Origin: Macrotrachela quadricornifera
Taxonomy: Eukaryota > Rotifera > Eurotatoria > Philodinida > Philodinidae
Assembly: GCA_022393335.1 (NCBI GenBank)
Contig: JAJEKB010000900.1
Span: 128,084-192,083 of the forward strand
Direction of reading: 5' to 3'
Length of the DNA: 64,000 bases
Shown: in pieces, positions 12,501 to 27,774 of the stretch
Layout: every line of letters begins with the position of its first letter
Numbering within the stretch: position 1 is the first letter of the stretch
Notes under the pieces: model-generated
Told to the model about the DNA's origin: nothing
Seen by the model: the letters and a program-made list of their open reading frames with translations, nothing else
Database searches by the model: none
Program-made: the position numbers and the translations under genes

Positions 12501-15028
12501 TTGATATGGCTTTATTTGAAGAAGCTAAACAAAAATCTTTAATTGCTTCACAACAAACAGCTGGTGAACAAACTAAAGGTTAATATTTATTTGAGAAGAA
12601 ATTCTTTCTTTCTATTAAAGTCTTTCTTATTTATTTATTTTTTCTATAGTTCAATGTACTCTTGACGTACATGCTATTGATAAACTTAAACAATCAAAAG
12701 GTTTAAAAATAACAGATGATTTACCAAAATATGATTATGATTGTAATGAACAAGGAAAATATGGTAAAAATTCTTAGATGATTAAGTTTTAAAATATTTT
12801 AGTTCTCTTTATTTTTAGTTTTTCCATCAATTCAAGCAACTATTTTAGCAATTCGTAATGAAACAGATTTTGTTGATACAGTTAGTTCAGGACAAGAATG
12901 TGGTTTTGTACTTGATCGAACATGTTTTTATGCAGAAGCTGGTGGACAAACTTATGATGAAGGTTATATTGTTAAAGAAGACGATGAAAATGTTGAATTT
13001 CAAGTAAGAATAATTACCATAGTTGATATTTCCTTAGTAAATCTCATATAATAAGAACTTCAATCAATAAATATCAAGTCATTATTCTCTAGTACTTGTA
13101 TATATTGTTATTTTAATAAGAGATATTTAGGAATATTGATTGTATTTTATGAAATTTTAGGTTCGTAATGTTCAAGTACGTGGTGGCTATATTCTTCATG
13201 TTGGTATAGTTGAAGGTACATTTTCTGTTAATGATAAAGTACGTTTAACTATTGATGATCATCGTCGACATTTAATTATGAAAAATCATACGGGTACACA
13301 TATTCTCAATTATGCTTTACGTGGTGTACTTGGTGATACTGTTGATCAACGTGGTTCATTAGTTGCACCAGATCGTTTACGTTTTGATTTTAGTGCTAAG
13401 GGAGCTATGACACCTGAAGAACTTAAACAAACAGAAGCAATTTGTAATAAAACGATTGAACAATCATTGCAAGTCTATGCTAAAGATGCATCATTAATTG
13501 AAGCTAAACAAATAAATGGTTTACGTGCTGTTTTTGATGAAACATATCCAGATCCAGTACGAATTGTTTCAATTGGTGTATCAATTGATGATTTACTTAA
13601 TAAACCACCAAAACATGATGGACGTGAATATTCTGTTGAATTTTGTGGTGGTACTCATTTAAAAACAAGCAAACATGTTGATCATCTTGTTATTGTTACG
13701 GAAGAAGCTATTGCTAAAGGTATTCGACGAGTTGTTGCTCTTACTGGTGCTGATGCAGAAAAGGTAAAATTAATTAAAATGAATAGTTATATCTTTTATT
13801 TTAATAAGTTGAAATATAATATTAAGGAGAATATTATTCGCAAATGGTAATATTTTATTTTTTGAAAAATGCATATATTTAATTACTTTCGTTTGTGAGA
13901 TTTTATTTTGAATCTTGCCAAGATTATAAATAACCCTTAAGGAATAAAATTTACGAATTACAATACGAAGTAAAAAAGGAAAACCTAAGACATTACTCAA
14001 GTTTAGTATAATCAACTAGTAGATATATCAATATTTCTTTTAGTTAGTTTTCACTCTTCTTCTATGAAAATACCACTTTTAATTAAACACATGCAAAACT
14101 TCATTTCTTTCGTTTTTCACTTCTAAATTTTTTTAAAGTAATTTTTACCTTTACATCCTGATGTCTTTTTCCCATCAGAAAACCTTGTAATAGATCGACG
14201 AGGATGAATTTTTCCATTAGAAAAGCACATCGACTGTATGTCATATTTTTATCTCACAGATATTTTTTAATATAATCATTTTTAAAATTTATTATAAAAT
14301 GAATATATTCATTTATCTTTATTTAGTGTACTAAAAAAGCTGATCAACTTGATAGTTTACTTCAAGATTTATCTCGCCGTGTACGTGATGCATCATCATC
14401 AAATAATGCTTCAACATCATTACGTTCATCATTTAATAAGGAAATCTTTCGATTTAATGAAGATATCTCTCATGCAAATATATCTCAATGGCGTCGTGAA
14501 GCTCAACGTAATGTATTAAAAGAATTAAAAACAATATTAGTTGAATTAGATAAAGCTGATAGTAAAAACCAAATAAATAAAGCTGTTGAACAATGTCGGG
14601 AAATTTTAACAAAATATCCTGATCGTAAATGTTTAATTGCAAATTTTGAAATGGGTAATGATACAAAAAATTTAAGTACAGTTATTAATCAAATACGTAC
14701 ACAATCAACAGATGTTGCTATTATGTTATTCAGTATTGATCATGAAACAGATAAATTTGTTTGTCTTGCAAGCGTATCTGATGTATGTAAATTGATAATG
14801 AGTATTTATTTATTTAACAAAAAAAAATCTTTTATTATTTAGTCTCAAGTTAAAGATAAACATTTGAAAGCTAATGAATGGGTACAAAAAGTTATTGGTG
14901 AAGCAAATGGACGTGGTGGTGGTAAAGATACTCAAGCTCAAGCAACAAATTGTGATGCTAAACAATTAGATCACTGTGTGCAATTAGCAGAAGAATTTGC
15001 ACTTTTAAAACTCAATAAACACAGTTAA
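9521..15028 (+). CDS. AARS1: Alanyl-tRNA synthetase
   Basis: Class II synthetase that charges tRNA-Ala. Twelve exons: 9521–9697, 9766–10097, 10155–10349, 10411–10555, 10620–10765, 12099–12358, 12417–12578, 12650–12763, 12819–13003, 13161–13763, 14327–14782, 14843–15028; all junctions keep frame and use GT–AG. The product is 986 aa, close to the human enzyme (968). N-terminal catalytic core contains the FANAGMNQF and [10 protein letters not shown] blocks and the [10 protein letters not shown] segment. The editing domain has HTGTH (His615, His619) and C-G-G-T-H (Cys734 to His738), so proofreading zinc ligands are intact. The C-Ala domain ends with the conserved GRGGGKD.QAQ motif. Two introns are large for this genome (10766–12098, 1333 bp; 13764–14326, 563 bp). 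The start is the ATG at 9521; no targeting leader is seen, so this is likely the cytosolic enzyme. GARS1 follows 198 bp downstream on the same strand. Confidence 0.97.
10766..12098 (+). other. Large AARS1 intron 5 (1333 bp)
   Basis: Begins GTGAGT and ends TTTTAG. More than ten times the usual intron length here. I found no repeat, RNA gene or coding frame inside; an open frame on the opposite strand (10703–10984) has no coding character. Confidence 0.8.
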
Positions 15029-15125
15029 AAAAGAAAGAACTAGAAAAAAAAAAGATTTTACATTTCATTATATATCCGAATTTTATTCCGGTTGTTTGAC
15101 ACATTTATGCTTTCAACTAAAAAAT

Positions 15126-15174
15126 AATAAAATAAACAAGAAAGACAAAGTCTTTACGTATTTATTATTTTTAG
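15126..15174 (+). promoter_or_regulatory. Poly(A) signals followed by trans-splice-like acceptor between AARS1 and GARS1
   Basis: Two overlapping AATAAA hexamers (15126–15131, 15131–15136) follow the AARS1 stop. About 40 bp later a T-rich tract ends in TTTTTAG (AG 15173–15174), 52 bp before the GARS1 ATG. This order, poly(A) signal then acceptor, is what intercistronic regions of trans-spliced operons look like. A cis 5'-UTR intron is the alternative. Confidence 0.4.
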
Positions 15175-15226
15175 ATCGTAGGTGTTTTGATATTTTTTTT
15201 TTGTTTTTGTACAAGTAAGAAATTTA

Positions 15227-18400
<3,174 letters not shown>

Positions 18401-18855
18401 TTTTACAAAATCGGACTACGTTTTTTTATTATTCTTGTAAACCACTCGTTTTTTTTTGCTTAGTCCGATGTTTTTTCTTTTAAAAAAATAGAAGAAGAAT
18501 CACTGTTAACTATATGCAAAGACCAGCTGGTGCCTATAACAAAAAAAAAACAGAAAGTTAAGAAGAAACATACAAAGTTGTATTTACTTATTAATCACAA
18601 AATAGAAGAATACATTTCTTCTATAATCGAGCATTAAAGTTTGATATATTAATAAATAATTTGAATAAGGTAAGGCGGTAATAGATTATTGATTTGTATT
18701 TCATCAATTTTATGATGTATAATTATATACATATGTAGATGCAATAAAAAGAAAAGAGAATGTCAAAAACAAGTATCCTTCGTTTTTTATTTTTGTCTTG
18801 TTATATATCACATTCTCTGTCGTTTTATCATTCGACTATATGATCATAGAAGGTA
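18401..18855 (+). other. GARS1 3' UTR and spacer; possible hairpin
   Basis: Just after the GARS1 stop, TCGGACTA (18411–18418) is mirrored by TAGTCCGA (18461–18468), an eight-base stem around a 42-base T-rich loop. AATAAA near 18742 may be a poly(A) signal. The next gene starts at 18856, with CATAG six bases upstream. Confidence 0.4.
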
Positions 18856-21800
18856 ATGGCGACTCTCAATGACAACAAACAATCAAATCTTTCACGAGTG
18901 GGTGGTAATCGTTGGACGCGTGTTCGTGAAGCCTATCAATCTGGAGAACTTGATAAAGAAAATGTTAATCTCCAACCGGCATATAAGCGTTCACGTCGAA
19001 ATGCTTTAGCTGATATATCAGCTATATCAACAAATGCAAATATATCCAGTCAAAAACATCAATTTCATCAATTGGTTGAACGTGTTCGAGAACTTCAAAA
19101 AGAAATTGTGCCAGATTTTCTTCTTTATCAAATACCAGCAAATTATTCACCATTTTCAGGTGTAACACCAAGTTCTAATGCTAGTAGAGGAAGTATACCA
19201 ACTTATCCACATCGACAAAGTATATCGCTTAGTTCAGGCTCATCTAGTTCACCTTTGCCTACTCAAAAACTTGCTTTATCATCAAGAATTCTTGAACGAG
19301 CTCATCAGATTCCTGAAAGGTTAGTTAGGAAAAGAAAATAATTATTTTCATAATAAATTAATGTTTTTATGTAGATTTTGGATAGATTGGCAACAAAAAC
19401 AAATGCAAGATCGGATAGAAGAACTAGAATATATCAAAAATAATTTAGCTTATAGTCCAAATTCACCATTACGTTCTAACGAAATTGATGAAAATGAAAT
19501 GGGATTTTCAACAGCAGCTGGCCGTCGTACTAATTATGATGAAATACGTCGAAAAAGTATTTCATTTTTACATGAAGCACAAAGATTAGCAAATGAACGA
19601 CGAAATAGTCTTGCTCGAACAACAACTGAAAATGAATCAGTATCAAAAAATATTACAAAAACAGATAGTTTGTCGGATAATGATGATCATAGTTCATTTG
19701 ATTTCGACCAACGATCAGAAGAAACTGCCGATACAGCAAATCTCAATGATTTAAATGAAATTTCATCTGGTTAACATCTGTTTTTCTTTCGAGTTGAACT
19801 ATTTTTATTAAAATATTATTTTTAGAACCAATGAATTCTACTCCATCTGTTCAACAATTTCAATCAATTCAAGATCATTCTCGTTCGACAATATCCTTAC
19901 CATTTACCTATACAAATACACGTGAAAAAATACTATTTCCTAATAATTATCGCCAAATGTCTACTGAGGCAATTTTAGAAAAAGTTGTTGAAGTTAGAGA
20001 TAATGCAACACAAACAACTTCACCTACCAATAGCATTGAAGATGTTGCACAAATCGATACTGAACTTAATCTTACTTTACTTAAACGAGAACATCCAAAG
20101 CAAACTAATCCATTATTATATTCAAAAGCAACTGTCAATCGTAGTATCGAATTTCATAAATTTCGACCGACATCATTGCCGAACAATATGACGTCATTAA
20201 AAAAAGATATAACAATTCATATTCCAGTAATGTATTAAAATGATTATATCATGTTATGAATAGGATAATGTTTCATTGGTAAAAAAAGAAAGATATACAA
20301 TTTCTTTGTCATTAAAAAGAAATATTTTATTTTCATTGTAAAATTCAGGATTAAATATGTTTCTTTGTTTGATACCAGGGTAACAAGCTAAAAATATTCT
20401 TTTTTTTCAGTCTTAGGGAGTATTTGTAATTTTAAAGTCATATATATCTTATTAATTAGATTTACAAGAGAAAGGAGTTAAATGATAGTCGATCATCTTC
20501 ACCGACATCCTCCTTTCAATCAGTTCGATCAAGATTCTCACCCATTGATAATGGCACACACCTAGATGATGATATACTGTCTACTTCAGGTTTGTTGTTT
20601 GATTGTTAATGTGAAATTTGTTATATGTGTCTATTGATATTCATCTATATTATTAGTTGCAAGATGATGATACATGATTATACGCCCTCTGGGCAGGTAT
20701 TGTTCATTATATATTGCACCAGTTCAGGGATATTTTTTGTTTCATACACGCACATATATATATCTGGCTGTGGGAACAGTTTATTTTACATTGAAATATG
20801 TCACTTAAGTTGTATGCAATATATATAAAGTTTTCAACAATCGACTGAGTTAGGTAGTTTCAATAGAAAGACGAAGAGAGTGATGAAACCTCATATTTGC
20901 GGCTTATGTCTTCATCTATCGAGAGTTATGTCAATAAGAAACCTATTAAATATATTCATTTAGAATATGTAGTGATTTTGACGCATTTGAAATCGAAAAA
21001 CAAAACGTGATAACTAAGATATGTTATAATACTTTCATTCAAAATATGTAGACGTATTGTATCGTTTTCATTCATATTACAAAAATATATTGATACTATT
21101 TGTAAATGTTTGTTTTTTCTTTCTTTTTTTTTCTTCGTTTCTCTTTTTTTTATTCTTTTAATTTAGTCATATCATCATCACTGTTAGTTTCTTCTCATTC
21201 TCGACTAACGTCGTCACATATTGTTTCGACAATCACTCAATGTTGTAATCATAATAATAACTATTCTTTATTAAAACAAGAATCATCTCATAAGTGTACT
21301 TGTTTTACACAACATCTATTCATGATTAATGCGTGCGATTTAGAAAAAATAAATAAATCTTCTTCATGTTCTTCTTGCTCAATTACATCAGTGGAAGAAG
21401 AAGATAATTTGTCATTCCCACGCAAATTGTTTACCTCTCGTCATCGACTACGAGGGCGAAAGAAAAAAGGTAACGCATCAAATTTATCTTTAGTATCAAC
21501 ACCATCAAGACAAAATAGTCTCATATTACTACATGACTCGTTGTATCAGGCAAATATTAACAATAATAACAACAATAACTATAATAAGAGCACATTGAAT
21601 ATTGCCCATAATACTTCTATTATTTCCAGTAAAAGAGCATGCGAATGGAAACAGAATGACGGTGGTTTTCAACAAGACGCGCTTACTACCGATAACAGCA
21701 AAGACGACGACCACGTCATCCGTTCTTCATCATCATCAGCTGCAAACTGCCGTATTCGACGTCTGGATAAAAAACAAACAAGGTTAAAAAGGAAAATTGG

Positions 21801-23702
21801 GAGTGAAAAAAGGAAAGAGAAGAAAAAGAAGAGGAAGAAAGAACGAAACAAAAAATCACCACCATCAACTACCGGAGCAGAAGCAACAGAAGCTTCTTTA
21901 TTTCAGTTTTTTACTGACAACGCTTCTACAATTGACACGAGCGCCGTTTTTTATCCCTATGAGCAGGCGAGGTATGCCGGCAAGAATGCAGCAAAAGAAA
22001 AAAATTGCTTTTCAACACAAACATCGGTAGAACATCAACAAAAACAAGGGGTACATTACACATTCTCTTCTTTTTTTTCTCTATATGATTTAAGTTTAAA
22101 ATATATCAATTATTTTTTTTCTTTATTCATTCTTTTAGTCTAAATTACATTTAACCATGGCTGATGGTCCTGGTTATACGACTCCTAATTTAATACCAAA
22201 GAAGAAAGAAAATGTCCGTGTCTTTGTACGTCGTCGCCGGCGACATCGAACAAAACATCGAAAACGTACTTTTCTTCATTCATCATCATCATCCGGTAAT
22301 TCAAATGAAACAATATCATCATCAGCAAATAATATAGAAGAATTAGTTTCATTGATTGAACAACAAATAAATAATAAACAAAAGAAGTTCCGAAATAATA
22401 AAAATATTATTGTAGTTAATTATAAACCTGTTTTTGTTAATTCTCGTCAACAAAAATTATCTGAATCTACTAAAATTCCTTCTACGTCAATACCAAAACC
22501 AAAAATTATTCTTACTGATGATGATTTTTCATCTGCAACTCATTATAGTCGACGACGTAGTTTAACAACAACAAGTTCTGATGGTTCACCTTTACGTTCT
22601 ACAAGTAATCGTTCACATAATCAAGAATCAATTTCACTTGATGTACCTGATGTTGAAGATCCATTAATGTTTATTGAAATAATGTATCAACAATTATTTA
22701 CTGAAGATGGTCAATTACGTAGTGGAGCTAAACCAACAGCACTTGCAAATTGTGTTAAACAAATAGTAACAAATTCAAGAAAAAATTCTATATCATCATC
22801 CATTACTAATGGATCTACATCATCACATTTAAAGCATAGAAATTCCGATACAAATCATTCACAACGAAAATCTTCATCATCTTCTTATCATCCTTTAATA
22901 ACATCAAAACCTATATCATTATGCTCATCACCTCATTTAATTTCTAATGAACATTATAATACATACAGTGAAGAAGAAGAACAAGAGGAAGAAGAGGAAC
23001 CTAATACATTAGTACAAACAAATACTCAACGTCAAACAACAAAGACAAATACTAATATATTCGGAAGGTAACAATTTGTTTTTCATTTTTTTTAAATTAA
23101 AATATGAATTTTATTTTAGAAGTTCAAAACGGTTAAGTGTGGATAATCCAAATAATCATTCTAAAATTCATGCATTTTTGAATTCAAATCATCAAAATCA
23201 AACAGCAACAACAAATAATAATTTTCGTTTTTCAATTGATGATACAGATAATGAAGAACTTGATACATTTTCTGATTTCAATTCTATTCGTTTTAATAAT
23301 AAAACAATTCGAACATCACCAAGTGTTGATGAAGATTTAACACATACAGATTCAAGACTTTTATCTTCATCTGGTTATCAATCTTTGGATCGTTCAGGAA
23401 AATTTGTAAAACGACAAAAACTAGTTTTATTGAAATCACATTCAGAAAATAATTTATCTCATTCTTTATATAAAAATAATACTCAAATAAAGTGTATTCA
23501 TTTTTGTCCAAATTGTATACATCCACTAAATATTACTGTGATACCACCTATTGTTTCAACATCATCAAATATCATTCAACGCATTCAACAACCTCTTGGA
23601 GAGATGCTAATGAAATATCTTAATTTTATCCTTATTTCAAAAAATGTTCTTCTTCTACCTTTATTAATCTTTTTCTTACGTCAACGATCAATGCATATAT
23701 GA
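18856..23702 (+). CDS. Unknown 1261-aa disordered protein with C-terminal membrane anchor
   Basis: Seven exons, assembled because every junction is GT–AG and keeps frame: 18856–19319, 19375–19769, 19826–20226, 20460–20589, 21167–22050, 22139–23067, 23120–23702. I do not recognise the family. The protein is mostly Ser/Asn/Thr-rich and likely disordered. A short conserved-looking N-terminal part (residues about 15–25 and 75–95, RVREAYQSGELDKEN and a heptad-like VERVRELQKEIV) precedes a second helical stretch at the start of exon 2 (WQQKQMQDRIEELEYIKNN). Exon 5 has a Lys/Arg/Glu-rich tract. Exon 6 holds the most protein-like block (DPLMFIEIMYQQLFTEDGQL) and an acidic run. The last 30 residues contain a hydrophobic segment followed by RQR, as in a tail-anchored protein. 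ATG 22157 in exon 6 has a good context and could start a shorter form; two separate genes remain an alternative. Exon 4 is the least certain. Confidence 0.65.
20590..21166 (+). other. 577-bp intron of the 1261-aa gene
   Basis: Starts GTTTGT and ends with a long pyrimidine tract and TTTAG at 21162–21166, the strongest acceptor in this gene. An ATG at 21106 opens a frame that runs through this acceptor into exon 5, but its first 20 codons are a translation of the poly-T tract. Nothing else recognised. Confidence 0.55.
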
Positions 23703-26700
23703 GCAAATTAAAACAATCCATTTGATGTAAGATCAATTTTTCCATTCTATTAATTAAATCCGTCCAATACGCCTACTCGAAGTTTTCTTTTCTTCTACTA
23801 ATGATCATAAATCTCTTATTTTTATTGTAAATATCTAATAATTTTCTTATTTCTTTCGGTTAACTGTTGCCGATATCCGATGCAATAATGCATGCATGAA
23901 CAAAAACATTGAGCGAAGTAGAACTTAAAGTATAAATATTTTCTTTTGCATATTTCATTAACATACCTATGGTTTTACCTTCTTCTTCTTATTTTTTTTC
24001 CTCATTTTTTTTTCACTTATATATGATCGATTGCGTTAATGTTTTTTTTTCTATACTACTATTTCGAGTGCTCTCACTGACGAAGAACAGTAAAAAAGCT
24101 GAATAATGTACATATACTTTACCTTACTTATGTAGAACATTTAACATAATTTTTAAAAAATCTTGACAGATAGATTTTTGTTCCTTTTTTTTGTTTAATG
24201 AAAATATTTGCACTTTTAAAATCATTCAACTATACTATTTAAATGCATAGATTTGACACATTTAATATATATATATATATATGTGTGTGTAGCTTTGTAA
24301 CCATCTTTTAAACCTTGAAAATGAAGTGATATCGTAGTATGGACTCTCAATCATTTTTTTTTATATAAAGAAAAGTTAATAAAAGAAAACTTGAAATTAT
24401 ATTTGAATATAATTGATAAGAAGATATACAGTCATATATGAGAAATTGTATTATATAATTACATTTGAATGTTTGAACAATGAATAATAAATCTTCAGAT
24501 CTTTCCTTTCAAATGAATTCCTTTGATTATGAGCTATATATCGGAAAAAACACGATCATTAATTTGAGAATACATCTTTTTAATGATTTTTTTAACTGAA
24601 AGAAAAAGTCAATGCCAAACATTTATCATAATATTAATCGAAATCCTATCAATAGACGAGAAAAAGAGAAAACTGCACCTATTATAATTATGAACGAAAA
24701 AGAAAATATATATTGAAGAATATTTTTCCTTTGTTAGCAACTATATTTTATTTATAAGATTTACATGCAAGAGTATGAACCTAAAATATAAAAGCATGCA
24801 TAATCAATATAGACAAATCATTCTAGTGAACGATACTTTAACCATCAAAACATTTTATAAATAGCAACAATTCTATAAACAAAGACAATAATTTTTCTTA
24901 TTAATATATTCTATGAGAATGCATAATGTAATTGGAAAATTAATAAAAGATTATGGTGATTCTATCAAATTAGAACTGTCAATATAAAATGTCAGAAGAT
25001 TTTAAAAAAAAAAGCAATTAGTAATGAAATTTAAGAACTTCATATTATGACATACGCGCATTCCTTTTATCATTTATTTCTTTTTCTTTTCTTTCCTGAT
25101 GTTTTTTTGTGTCTTATCTGACTTTCAAATACCAATTATATCACAAATACTGCAGACTGATTCATAATAACATAATTAGTATTGTTAGTGGCAATTTTTA
25201 TTCTAATTTGTTAGTGGAAAAACTTTGTGAAAATTGTAAAAATTAAAAGCTTTTTTTATCGAATCAAAATAATACTCAAATATAAATTTCTGAACTCTTC
25301 AATAGCAATTCAAATATTTCTATATGAATGACCTTGAAATTTTAAATAGAAAATCATTACTATTATTTTCTTTTTTTTTGACAATTTTTTCTTAACAAAT
25401 TTATTAGATTGTTAATATATTTTATTTGAATAGATTATCAAATCATTATCCATAATAGTCAATATTTTCTTATAGATACATTTATTTAATTGTTTTTACA
25501 GTCTGTTTAATAGTTTATGCTGAGAGAAAATCTTTCTTATATTGACTTTATACTATTTTTAATAATTTATAACTCTTCTAATAAACTTTATTAGGTGAAT
25601 CATATGGACAATGCTACAATTTCATTTATTAATATCAAAAACTTTTACATTTATAATAAATATTTGAAACAAATTCTAGATTATACTTTTTATAATTTAA
25701 CATCGATGGAATTTTATTGTTACAAAGTCATGGAAATAAAAAATGTATATCTAAGATAGAAACAATTATTTTTATTTTTACTTAAATAAAATACAAAAAA
25801 AAAATCGAAATATATCATTTCAATATTGTAAAGATTATTTACGAATATGTCGGTTAAAACAATTTTTTATTAAAAAAAGACTAACTGAATGAGATTGAAA
25901 ATATTAATGAAAAAGTAAATCTTGTTAATAATATTTATAACAAGTTTTGTTCTGAAAAAATACAACAAGAAATTCTACACGTATTCTATTAATTTTCTCT
26001 TATAAAAATGATATTTTTTTTTCACAAAGAACATTTTTTCATTATGAAATCAAATATATAAATTTTTGTTTAGTTAATTTTAATACAAATATTTCTTCAT
26101 ATCAATAAATATCTATCTATTTAATGATTAAATATAATGACAATCATTATGAATAATGCACATATAATGATTATAATTATACGTTAATGCAATTTATTTT
26201 AATGCATTGTTGAACAAATGATTTATAATAAATTATATAAATAGATTGTATCTATTATTCATACTTTATAATTATTCATAAAATTAATTCATTATGAAGC
26301 GGTGTACATTGATTGTAATATAGATCATGATGTATTAATTTCATATACTTAATTATTATTATTTTAAAAAATTTAAAATATCAAAATAAATCATTATTGA
26401 ACAATTAAACTGTGCCTTTTTACCTTATTTTCTTAAAAAACAAATTATTACAAAATTTTTCATTTCATAAAAAAAAGAAAAGATGATTAACAAGAAAATT
26501 TGCAACCAGCGAAATTTATCAGTGCTTGAAAGAAAACAACAGACTACTGCAGATTTTCTTTTCAGCGTAAATTTAATACTTAATTACACTAAAGTATTAG
26601 ACAGGTGATTGTCAATCCTTTTCATCCTATAAAATCATTGGTAAGTGCTCCCTTGATGAAACTTCAGGTTTAATCTAGGTTGCCAGAACACAATATATCA

Positions 26701-26727
26701 CAAAAATAGTAGTATAAAAAATTTTTG
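23703..26727. other. Intergenic, nothing recognised
   Basis: Three kilobases of AT-rich DNA with a TA/TG microsatellite near 24268–24291. No coding frame, RNA gene or repeat family recognised on either strand. Confidence 0.5.
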
Positions 26728-27114
26728 CATAACAACTAATGATAAATTCTTATTGATATCTTATATATTTTTTCTTGACCTAGAAAGCTAAAATTTTTAT
26801 CATATAATTATCTAATCAAAATCTTTTATTTTTGAATATTTCAGCCTTCTAGCTATAATTAGTAGAGAAATGCATCAACAAGGTTGAAATATATAAATCT
26901 TCGTACTGGTTTTTTTTCATATTATTTTTATAGTGAATATAATGCAAAGATTGAGTACAAAAATTGATGTATTTCATCACTACTTACAGTTAAAGGGTTG
27001 AAACATTTAAAAATAACAGATATTGATTAGATAATTATATGATAAAAATTTCTGCTTTCTAGGTTAAGAAAAAATATATAAGATATCAGTAAGAATTTAT
27101 CATCAGTTGTTATG
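26728..27114. repeat. 387-bp palindromic element (two arms of about 151 bp)
   Basis: The left arm 26728–26878 and the right arm 26964–27114 are reverse complements with scattered substitutions, separated by an 85-bp loop. Outer ends share CATAACAAC on the left and GTTGTTATG on the right. Inside, ATCATATAATTATCTAATCA on the left pairs perfectly with the right arm. No open frame of note. It looks like a foldback MITE in an AT-rich spacer upstream of the serpin gene. Confidence 0.85.
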
Positions 27115-27774
27115 AAACATTCTTTATATTTAATATATTCGTTCTATTCAACATACATACGCTTGAACGAAATTTTATTTCGATTGAATATTTGTTCAGT
27201 AATGTTATTTCACTTGACTGATACTTGAGAAGTTTATGAACAATAAAAATTAATTTTTCGAAAAAAGTATTTTTTTACTTCACATAGTATCTTTATATGA
27301 AGTGTTATTAAAATTTCTTTCTTACAAAAATCTTATTATCAACATGCAATGATCTATATAAAATCATTTATGAGTGTTTTAGTTTTATAAAACAATCATC
27401 AACTTAGATATCATTCAAATAGATAAGATAAACGACACAATTTACATGAGCAATAGTTGAGATAAAGTATTATTCATATACGAAAAGTTAATTGTGGTAA
27501 CTTAATATGAATAAAACCATGATTGTCTTGCGAATTTTTACTCATCTATTTGGATATAAAATACATTTTGCGCCTATTTTTTTCTACTACGATTCATGGA
27601 TTAAAATGCAAGGAGAGAGAGAGGGGGGATGAAATGATAGAGAAAAATAAAAGTAAAGAACGAAGAATACTTGATCTCTCTATCTGTGTCAATATAAAAA
27701 AAGAGAGAGCAAGAGAAAAATGCACACATATATATCGTTTTATCGTCATCATTTGCTATTTACTATACTCAAAT
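27115..27774. other. Serpin upstream region
   Basis: Contains a GAGAGAGAG purine stretch (27611–27626) and presumably the promoter and 5' UTR. The frame of the serpin is open upstream of the chosen ATG, but the extra residues are basic, low in complexity and would bury the signal peptide. Confidence 0.45.

Noticed and set aside
21106..21166. Coding start at ATG 21106 for exon 5
   Set aside because: The first 20 codons are a poly-T tract that makes a better acceptor pyrimidine tract; the upstream exon joins in phase at 21167.
27523..27774. N-terminal extension of the serpin
   Set aside because: It starts at TTG, is basic and low in complexity, and places the signal peptide internally.
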